Source of the DNA: JAJPHC01 sp035255945
GTDB lineage: Bacteria > Acidobacteriota > Thermoanaerobaculia > Gp7-AA8
Direction: 5' to 3'
DNA: 12,794 nt
NCBI GenBank assembly: GCA_035255945.1
Contig: DATEZA010000025.1
Span: 1-12,794, forward strand
The number at the start of each line of letters is the position of its first letter. Within the stretch, counting starts at the first letter, position 1. Below the pieces are notes generated by a model. It did no database searches, was not told where the DNA came from, and was given only the letters and a program-made list of their open reading frames with translations. Below, in pieces: positions 1 to 5,494 of this stretch. The translations under genes and the position numbers were made by a program.

Positions 1-1471
1 ATGCGCGCGAGCCGTAGCCGTAGTAGCGATAGCCATAACCGCGGCCGACGGAGCTGGCGGCCGGAATGACGCCGAGCGATGCGTAGTGCGTGACGCGCTC
101 GAGCTCTTCCGGCGTCTTGATCGAGCGATCCATGTACTCGAGGAAGAAGATCGATGCGAGTCCGAGGAGCACGCCGAGGGGGAACGCGCTCTGGAGATTC
201 TTCTTCATCGTCACGTTGAAGCGGCTTTTCGGCACTTCGGCGTGATCGACCCAATGCACGTTCGACGTCGTCGAGCCGCGCAGGATCGCGCCGACCTCGG
301 TGTCGCTCTGCTTGCGCGTCAGCTGCTGGAGGAGCTGTTCCTTGCTGTCGATCTCGCTCCGCAGGTCGATGTACTTCGCGACGCTGACGTTCTGCACCTG
401 CATCTCGCGCTTCGAGGCGTCGAACGCATTCGAGGTCTCGTTCTCGCGGCCCGCGGCGGCGAGGACCTCGTTCTTCGCCGCTTCGCGCCTCTTGTTGTAC
501 GCATCGATCAATGCGGACTGGCGGGCCTGCCGCGTCTTGTCGATCTGCTGCTTCAACTGCTGCATCTGCGGATGCTCGGGCTTGAAGGTGGAGAGTTTCT
601 GGTTGTAGTCGCGCTGAAGGTTCGCTTCCTGCGTGGTCAGGTCGCGCACGAGCGGATCGTCGCCGGCGACCGCTTCAGGGCTGGAGTGCAGGAGAGAGTC
701 ATAGTCGCTCTGTTTCTGACGCCGCTCATTCTGCGCGCCCGCCAAATCCTGATTCAGCTTCAGGAGGCGCTGGGCGACGATGTTGTTCGGATCGTTCGTC
801 ACGGAGACGATGTCTTTGCTTTCACCGTAGCGCTGCAACTGCGCGCGCAAAACGTCGAGATCGGTTTTGACCGCGGCGATCTGCTTTTCCAGGACGTCTT
901 TCGCTTGCCGCACCGTGTCGAGTTTGTTCTCCACCGTCAGCTGCATGTATGAGTCGCCGACGCCTTCCGCCACCTTCGTGGCGAGCTTCGGCGACGACGC
1001 GATGTACGAGACCTGGACGAGATTCGTAGCCAGGCCGCTCGGTCCCTTCACCGGCTCGACCGTGAGGCCGCCGATGATCGCGTCGACCATGTTGTTGCGG
1101 ATCTCGTCGACGTCTTTTTTCAATTTTCCGTCGATGCCGGGCGGGTAGAACTCCGGATCGCTGAGGAGCTTCTGATCGTCGATGACGCGCGCGGCGAGGC
1201 CGCGGCTCTTGAGCAGGATGTATTGCGTCTGCAGGAACTCCTGGTCCGACGCCTGGATGCCGAACAGATCCTCGATCGTGATCTGGTTCGGGTTCTCGCG
1301 CTCGATCTGGATCTGGATCTCAGACCGGTAAAGCGGCTTGGAGAAGTAGCTGGCGAGGAATGTTCCGAGAAGGACGACGAGCAGGATCGACAGCGCCACC
1401 TTCCATCGTTTGTAGATGACGTTCCAGTAATGGGAAAGGTGGACTTCTTCGGAAACCGTGTTCAGATCCAT
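1..1471 (-). CDS. Wzz/Wzc-type polysaccharide chain-length determinant (3' end outside window)
   Basis: This gene encodes an inner-membrane polysaccharide co-polymerase that sets chain length and links the polymerase to the export channel. The reading frame is open from the ATG at 1471 to the left edge (490 residues visible). Residues about 10-45 (SHYWNVIYKRWKVALSILL onward) form the N-terminal Wzz segment with the first transmembrane helix. A long charged helical, probably coiled-coil, periplasmic region spans about 175-390. A VDHAEVPKSRF motif then precedes the second transmembrane helix (PLGVLLGLASIFFLEYMD), followed by KTPEELE and LGVIP, which in Wzc/ExoP/GumC-type proteins leads into a cytoplasmic tyrosine kinase domain. 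That domain, if present, lies beyond the edge, so Walker motifs cannot be checked. The last visible residues are a Tyr/Gly-rich stretch. The ATG has no Shine-Dalgarno sequence close by and no in-frame alternative start before the stop at 1510-1508. It lies 60 nt downstream of the export protein gene, probably in one operon. Confidence 0.93.
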   Translation of the reverse strand, partial: MDLNTVSEEVHLSHYWNVIYKRWKVALSILLVVLLGTFLASYFSKPLYRSEIQIQIERENPNQITIEDLFGIQASDQEFLQTQYILLKSRGLAARVIDDQKLLSDPEFYPPGIDGKLKKDVDEIRNNMVDAIIGGLTVEPVKGPSGLATNLVQVSYIASSPKLATKVAEGVGDSYMQLTVENKLDTVRQAKDVLEKQIAAVKTDLDVLRAQLQRYGESKDIVSVTNDPNNIVAQRLLKLNQDLAGAQNERRQKQSDYDSLLHSSPEAVAGDDPLVRDLTTQEANLQRDYNQKLSTFKPEHPQMQQLKQQIDKTRQARQSALIDAYNKRREAAKNEVLAAAGRENETSNAFDASKREMQVQNVSVAKYIDLRSEIDSKEQLLQQLTRKQSDTEVGAILRGSTTSNVHWVDHAEVPKSRFNVTMKKNLQSAFPLGVLLGLASIFFLEYMDRSIKTPEELERVTHYASLGVIPAASSVGRGYGYRYYGYGSRA

Positions 1472-1480
1472 GGGTGTCTG

Positions 1481-1533
1481 AGTGCTGGGTGCTGAGTGGC
1501 CTCGTTCCTACTAAGCACTCAGCACTAAGCACT
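1481..1533. repeat. Inter-gene inverted repeat with GTGCTGAGTG-type arms
   Basis: Two 18-nt arms (1481-1498 and 1516-1533) are inverted copies of each other at 16 of 18 positions and flank a 17-nt loop. Each arm is itself built of tandem AGTGCT-like units. The structure fills almost the entire space between the export protein gene and the chain-length gene. The right arm overlaps the TAG stop codon (1534-1532) of the former by two bases. On the minus-strand transcript the loop carries AGGAACGAGG, the only purine-rich ribosome-binding-like sequence before the chain-length gene. It resembles the small palindromic repeats dispersed between genes in many bacteria. A role as an attenuator or mRNA-stabilising hairpin is inference. 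Confidence 0.75.
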
Positions 1534-2362
1534 AAAAAAAGCTCTCGCTGATGTAGATCGTGTCGTTGTCCATCAGCTGCACATCGGTCCGGCCGCCCGA
1601 CAGAATGCTCTTGTAGTTGACCGGAATCGTCTGCTCTTTTCCGTTCATCGTCCGCTTGATCACCACGTGGTTCGAGGCGCGATCGGTCGGGCCGCCGGCG
1701 CCGGCCAGCGCCTGCAGAAGCGTCGGCGTCTGCGAGCGCCGGAACTGCACCGTTCCGGGGTGCATGACTTCGCCAAGGACATAGATCGTGATCGGCGTAT
1801 CGACCGGGACGTTGATGACATCGTTCGGAGTGAGCGGCAGGTTGAGATCGGGATTGCCGTTGACCATCAGGTCTTCGATGTCGATGTCGATCCGCTCGGT
1901 CAGTCCGTTGGACGCAGTGCGAAGCACGTACAGCGATTTGCCGTACCCGCCCGCCAGTCCGCCCGCCTGCGTGATCGCCTGAAGCAAGGTGATGTTTCCC
2001 GATGCGCCGATCGTGCCCGGATGGACGACCGCGCCGATGACCGAGATCGGCTTGTTCCCGTACTCGAGCACCTGCAGCACGACATCGGCCTTGGTCATGT
2101 ACTTCGATTCGAGGAGCGACTTGATGTGCTGTTCGGCCTGCGACGCCGTCATGCCGGCGACATCCACTTTGCCGAGGAGCGGCATGGACAGTTTGCCATC
2201 GTCACCGACGGTGGTCTTGGTGTTGAGGTTCGCGTCCTGAAGGACCTTGATGTCGACGACGTCGCGGGCACCAAGGGGGGCATCTCCGGGCGAAGCGCTC
2301 TGCGCCACCGCAACCGAGGCGACGAAGAGAAGAACGGCTGCGAGTGTCGAATAGCGTTTCAT
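1532..2362 (-). CDS. Wza-like polysaccharide export protein, short form (SLBB domains)
   Basis: This is a periplasmic/outer-membrane polysaccharide export (OPX) protein that forms the conduit for the finished chain. Its 276 residues comprise a signal peptide (1-20, ending AVA before Gln21, with no lipobox cysteine), a Poly_export domain (about 28-105, LGARDVVDIKV through VVLQVLEYGNKP), a first SLBB domain (about 106-180, VIGAVVHPGTIG) and a second (about 192-272, YVLGEVMHPGTVQF and LLQALAGAGGP). It stops right after the second SLBB at IYISESFF, so the C-terminal amphipathic helix that lets E. coli Wza (about 380 residues) span the outer membrane is absent. The ATG at 2362 is preferred over an in-frame upstream start at 2392 because it begins a clean signal peptide and has AAGGA four nucleotides upstream. 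It lies between the beta-barrel gene and the chain-length gene on the same strand. Confidence 0.94.
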   Translation of the reverse strand: MKRYSTLAAVLLFVASVAVAQSASPGDAPLGARDVVDIKVLQDANLNTKTTVGDDGKLSMPLLGKVDVAGMTASQAEQHIKSLLESKYMTKADVVLQVLEYGNKPISVIGAVVHPGTIGASGNITLLQAITQAGGLAGGYGKSLYVLRTASNGLTERIDIDIEDLMVNGNPDLNLPLTPNDVINVPVDTPITIYVLGEVMHPGTVQFRRSQTPTLLQALAGAGGPTDRASNHVVIKRTMNGKEQTIPVNYKSILSGGRTDVQLMDNDTIYISESFF

Positions 2363-2569
2363 CGGTTCCTTGCGATCAAGACTTCGATTCAAATCAACGG
2401 CCGCTGCCCTGCACGGGATCAGCGGCCGCTCACGAAACTTCCTTCAACCCTTGGACTATTGGACCTTGATGAAAGTTTACGACCGGCGCGTCAACCCAGT
2501 GTTGGCGTTGGCATCAACAACGCGCAAAAGGTTATGCGCATTGCGTCAGCATGGTTATTTAGAGTTTGG
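2363..2569 (-). other. 207-nt gap between beta-barrel and export protein genes; possible weak promoter
   Basis: This stretch is less GC-rich than its surroundings and contains no convincing gene. Besides the hairpin at 2398-2428, the minus strand carries TTGACG (2494-2489) followed after 17 nt by CATCAA (2471-2466). This has a good -35 but a poor -10, so the export gene may have its own weak promoter. A small inverted repeat with GCGCA/TGCGC arms (2522-2526 and 2535-2539) lies after the stop codon of the beta-barrel gene but lacks a T-run. Promoter assignment is tentative. Confidence 0.3.
2398..2428 (-). promoter_or_regulatory. GC-rich hairpin in the 5' leader of the export protein gene
   Basis: Nine-base perfect arms (CGGCCGCTG at 2398-2406 and its complement at 2420-2428) enclose a further three-pair stem (2407-2409 with 2415-2417) around a 5-nt loop, with a two-base bulge. 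It ends 35 nt upstream of the ATG at 2362. No strong T-run follows in the minus-strand direction, so it is not a classical terminator. It could be a leader structure, an operator or a processing site. Its position is seen; its function is unknown. Confidence 0.5.
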
Positions 2570-3814
2570 CTACGGCCTCAGAGACAACCTCAACGTACCC
2601 CGTATTCCGCTGTCGACCTCGACCAGCGGCGAGTTCGATTTGCGCTCGAAATAGCCGATGTCGAAGCCGCCGGAGATGTGTTTCAGACCGTACAGCCAGC
2701 CCACGGCGACGTACGCGAGCGTGTCGCGGCGCCGGATTCCTTCGACCAGCACGTCATAGCGGTCGCGACCGTAATTTCCAAGCAGATGCAGACTCAGTCT
2801 CCGCGTGGCGGTCCAGTTCAGCTCGCTCGCGAAACGATCAGCCACGTAGTAGTTGTTATTGCGGAACAACGAGAAATCGAGATCGCGGGTGACAGACGCG
2901 CTGAACGACACGATGCTGGTCAGGTGTGTCGTCGTACGGGCGCTGCCGAGCACGCCCCGAAAATCGCGCTGCGCCGGGTCGTTGAACTCGAGCCGCGCCG
3001 GCCCTGCTTCAGCGGATAAGGAATGCCGGCCATCGTCGTACGAGAAGCCCGCGGCGGCGTAGCTGCGGCGCGAGTCGGACGACCGCGCCGTCTTGAAGTT
3101 GTAGTCGCTCCGTTCCGCCGACACCACCAGCGAGGTCAGCGGAAAGGTCTTGTGCTGGAGCGCGACCCGATAATCGTGCTGGTCGCGCGCGAGCCGCTCC
3201 AGCGGAAACAGAGTCGGATCGGGCTGCAGGCGCGAGCTCGGGAAGTTGACCTGACTGAAACCTGCATTGCCGCGAATCGTGGTGCGGCTCGAGTACTTCA
3301 GGTCGGCGATGACGCCGAAGTCGGTCTGGCGCTGAGTGACGAGCCGGTTGATGTCGCCGATGTTCGCGCGCAGCTCGTTGAACCGGCCCACGTAGCCGTC
3401 CAGGAATAGGTGGTTCAGCAGCAGGCGCGCGTCGGTACGCAGGTAATAACCGAGCTGGTTGTTGCCGTGACTGACGATCGCGTAGGACGGCGTCGCATCG
3501 ACCGAGAAGACGACCTTCTTCTGGGGGACGAAGTAGAGCTTCTGCGGCGCGCGGATGTTGAACGAGACGCCGGAGGTCTGCTCGGCGGTCGGCACGAAGA
3601 ACGCCTGGTTGTAGCCGATGTCGGAGAGCTCGAAGCTGGAGAGGATGTAGAACGGGCCGTTGTGAAAATTGGCGTTCGACAGGTCGGCGGCAACGGCGCG
3701 TGATTCTTCGATGTCACGGTTGCGGTCCCGTAGTCCCTCCTGCGCGAATACGGCTGTCGCAGCGAGCGCAGCGACAAGCGTCGTCACTCGTAGAAACCAA
3801 CTCCCACCTCGCAC
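2570..3814 (-). CDS. Outer-membrane beta-barrel protein of the polysaccharide locus
   Basis: This is a predicted secreted outer-membrane beta-barrel of 414 residues. A signal peptide (1-24, hydrophobic TTLVAALAATAVFA, cleavage before Gln25) is followed by a long series of short alternating polar/hydrophobic strands rich in Tyr, Arg, Asn and Asp, for example YYLRTDARLLLNHLFLDGYV, LSLHLLGNYGRDRYDV and a final strand GTLRLSLRP. There are no transmembrane helices and no enzyme motif. It resembles the uncharacterised beta-barrel proteins found in exopolysaccharide loci, but the exact family is not certain. The chain ends in Pro rather than the Phe or Trp usual in Omp85 substrates. It is first in a minus-strand series with the export and chain-length genes, so a role as the outer-membrane exit for the polysaccharide is inferred. 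The GTG start is fixed by the signal peptide and a strong ribosome-binding site. Confidence 0.85.
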   Translation of the reverse strand: MRGGSWFLRVTTLVAALAATAVFAQEGLRDRNRDIEESRAVAADLSNANFHNGPFYILSSFELSDIGYNQAFFVPTAEQTSGVSFNIRAPQKLYFVPQKKVVFSVDATPSYAIVSHGNNQLGYYLRTDARLLLNHLFLDGYVGRFNELRANIGDINRLVTQRQTDFGVIADLKYSSRTTIRGNAGFSQVNFPSSRLQPDPTLFPLERLARDQHDYRVALQHKTFPLTSLVVSAERSDYNFKTARSSDSRRSYAAAGFSYDDGRHSLSAEAGPARLEFNDPAQRDFRGVLGSARTTTHLTSIVSFSASVTRDLDFSLFRNNNYYVADRFASELNWTATRRLSLHLLGNYGRDRYDVLVEGIRRRDTLAYVAVGWLYGLKHISGGFDIGYFERKSNSPLVEVDSGIRGTLRLSLRP

Positions 3815-3819
3815 ATTCG

Positions 3820-3825
3820 CCTCCC
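3820..3825 (-). promoter_or_regulatory. Ribosome-binding site for the beta-barrel gene
   Basis: The minus strand reads GGGAGG followed by five nucleotides (CGAAT) and then the GTG at 3814. This near-consensus Shine-Dalgarno sequence supports the GTG start. The out-of-frame ATG at 3816 leads only to a short dead-end frame. Confidence 0.7.
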
Positions 3826-3840
3826 AATTGCCAAGCGGTG

Positions 3841-3872
3841 GACTTCTCGGAAGTCTAACACGGCATTGCCGT
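3841..3872. promoter_or_regulatory. Two perfect palindromes in the divergent intergenic region (operator candidates)
   Basis: The spacer between the divergent beta-barrel and ligase genes holds GACTTC-TCG-GAAGTC (3841-3855) and, four bases later, ACGGCA-T-TGCCGT (3860-3872). Both have perfect six-base arms and are sized like sites for dimeric regulators. TACAAT at 3873-3878 is a good plus-strand -10 element directly beside the second palindrome, although no good -35 lies 17 nt upstream. The arrangement would let one regulator control export and ligase genes together. The palindromes are seen; the regulator is unknown. Confidence 0.45.
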
Positions 3873-3899
3873 TACAATCCCCCGGAGCCATGAATGCGC

Positions 3900-3993
3900 G
3901 TCATCCCGAGCGTAGTCGAGGGACCGGCGTGGGCGGCGGCGCGACCGGCGCGCCAACCTCCCTTCCAGGTCCCTCGACTACGCTCGGGATGAC
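3900..3993. repeat. Dispersed-type inverted repeat with 26-bp perfect arms
   Basis: Arms at 3900-3925 and 3968-3993 are perfect inverted complements (core ATCCCGAGCGTAGTCGAGGG) flanking a 42-nt GC-rich centre. Sequences of this kind (CATCC-GAGC-TAGTCGAGGGACC) are familiar as high-copy, non-coding palindromic repeats in several bacterial phyla and often produce spurious peptide text such as HPERSRG. Here it sits between the likely ribosome-binding site (GGAG, 3884-3887) and the first hydrophobic segment of the ligase, which makes the ligase start uncertain. No transposase is nearby. Confidence 0.85.
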
Positions 3994-3997
3994 CGCC

Positions 3998-5494
3998 ATG
4001 GAGGGTGCTCTGGTGGTCGTGTTTCTGGCCTGGCTGATCGCGCTGCCGATGCCGTTCGGCGGCGTGATCGAGAAGGCGCGGACGCCGCTGATCGCCGTTC
4101 CGCTCGCCCTCTGCGCGCTCGCCGCGATCGTGCGCAACGAAACGAGTCACATGACCGCGTGGCGCATCTGGACGATCGGATCCGTCGCGCTGCTCGTGCT
4201 CGTCGCACTGCAACTAGTCCCGCTGCCGATGTCGCTGCTGCGCCTCATCTCCCCCCGATCCGCCGACATCTGGCTCGGCAGCGACCGTGTACGACAAGCT
4301 CTCAGCTTGTCGCCCCTCAGCTTCTCGCACCCCATCTCCATCAACCCCCCCGCCACCTACCGCGAGCTCTTCCGCCTCCTCGCCCTCTTCGCGACCTTCC
4401 AAACCGCCACGCTCCTGATCCGCACGCACTGGCGCCGCATCGCGCTCGCCGTCGCATTGATCGGCGCCGCAACCTTCGAATTTCTCTACGGCGTGAATGA
4501 AGCCGCGCTGCGCCGCTACGAGATCTGGGGCTGGAAGAACAAGCTGATCTTCAACCGCGTGACCGGCACGTTCGTGAATCCGAACCACTTCGCGCACTAC
4601 CTCGCGATCATCGTTCCGGTCTCACTCTTTCTCGCCGCATGGGCATGGCATCACGCCGCGCCGTCAACCGCGCCGTTCGGACGCCGCGTCGCGAAGCTGA
4701 TCGAGAAGCAGGTCCTTCCGTTCGCCGCCGGCGTCCTCGGCGCGATCGGTTGCCTCGCCGGGATGCTCGTGGCGCAATCGCGCGGCGCACTGCTCGCGCT
4801 GTTCTGCGGTGCCGGGGTTGTCGGCACGATCGCGATGGCGCGCATGCAGGCCTTCCGTTCATCGCGCAAACGCCGCGCGATCTTCGTCACCACCGGCGCC
4901 GCCGCCTCGGGACTCGTCCTCACCGTGTTGATCGTCTTCCTCGGCACCGAGCGCACCATCCACCGCTTCGAGCCGAACGAAGTCGAGACCGTGACCCTCG
5001 TCGGCCGCACGGTAGGCGCAAAGATCGCGTTCGGCGTCTGGCAACGCTTCCCGATCTTCGGCAGCGGCGCGGGGACGTTCGTCAACGCATCGAGCATGGC
5101 GCAGACCGATAACTTCGCGATCCTCTTCGATCACGCGCACGACGACTATCTCGAATTCGCGGCGACGACCGGCACGCTCGGATTCGCGATCGCCGTCTTC
5201 TCGCTCTTCGCCGGCTACTGGTCACTGGCACGCGTCACGTTCGGTCAGGAAGCGACGGGCAGTTTTCGCCGCCGCGCATTTCAGGCCGCGGCATTGACGA
5301 GCATCACCATCGCGATGGTGCACGCGCTCTTCGATTTCAACTTCTTCATCCCCGCGAATCCCGCGACGCTCGCGGCGATCGCCGGCGCTGCAGTGTCGGC
5401 GTACGCGCGCTCATTCGATCCGGATTCGACGGCGGATCGCGTTGCGCGTCACCGGATTCGCCAGCCGGACCTCGACCCGGTGAATCCCTCGTAG
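3998..5494 (+). CDS. O-antigen ligase/polymerase family membrane protein (Wzy_C type), first copy
   Basis: This is a polytopic inner-membrane protein that either polymerises lipid-linked repeat units or transfers the glycan to an acceptor. Numbered from the ATG at 3998 (498 residues), it has roughly ten to twelve hydrophobic segments. It carries the Wzy_C/WaaL-family signatures VNPNHFAHYL (around 193), AQSRGALLAL (around 259) and a large-loop motif HAHDDYLE (379-386). The start is uncertain: ATGs at 3890 and 3989 are also in frame, and starting at 3890 would add 36 residues encoded mostly by the inverted repeat at 3900-3993. I chose 3998 because it lies just outside the repeat and right before the first membrane helix (EGALVVVFLAWLIALPMPF). 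The last 84 nt are antisense to the end of the gene at 5411-6694. It appears monocistronic. Family assignment is firm; polymerase versus ligase is not decidable here. Confidence 0.9.
   Translation: MEGALVVVFLAWLIALPMPFGGVIEKARTPLIAVPLALCALAAIVRNETSHMTAWRIWTIGSVALLVLVALQLVPLPMSLLRLISPRSADIWLGSDRVRQALSLSPLSFSHPISINPPATYRELFRLLALFATFQTATLLIRTHWRRIALAVALIGAATFEFLYGVNEAALRRYEIWGWKNKLIFNRVTGTFVNPNHFAHYLAIIVPVSLFLAAWAWHHAAPSTAPFGRRVAKLIEKQVLPFAAGVLGAIGCLAGMLVAQSRGALLALFCGAGVVGTIAMARMQAFRSSRKRRAIFVTTGAAASGLVLTVLIVFLGTERTIHRFEPNEVETVTLVGRTVGAKIAFGVWQRFPIFGSGAGTFVNASSMAQTDNFAILFDHAHDDYLEFAATTGTLGFAIAVFSLFAGYWSLARVTFGQEATGSFRRRAFQAAALTSITIAMVHALFDFNFFIPANPATLAAIAGAAVSAYARSFDPDSTADRVARHRIRQPDLDPVNPS
4292..4312. 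repeat. Perfect 9-bp inverted repeat inside the ligase gene
   Basis: CGACAAGCT (4292-4300) and AGCTTGTCG (4304-4312) are perfect complements separated by CTC. It lies in the part encoding VRQALSLSPLS, in a loop between membrane segments and shortly before the PISINPPATY stretch. It may be a small palindromic insertion tolerated in a loop, or chance. Confidence 0.4.

Noticed and set aside
86..952. Plus-strand open frame of 288 codons
   Set aside because: It is antisense to the chain-length protein, whose minus-strand translation shows clear Wzz features. The plus-strand product is a Leu/Arg/Asp-rich shadow.
2421..2430. NotI-type sequence suggesting cloning vector
   Set aside because: AGCGGCCGCT arises within a natural-looking hairpin. 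The flanks are not vector-like and GC-rich genomes contain such sites by chance.
1667..3019. Long plus-strand open frame of about 450 codons
   Set aside because: It runs antisense across the export protein, the intergenic gap and the beta-barrel gene. Its translation is Arg/Asp/Val-rich without any family motif, as expected for the opposite strand of GC-rich genes.
3866..3889. TTG start for the ligase
   Set aside because: It falls in the palindrome and promoter-like region, has no ribosome-binding site, and would give a non-conserved leader.
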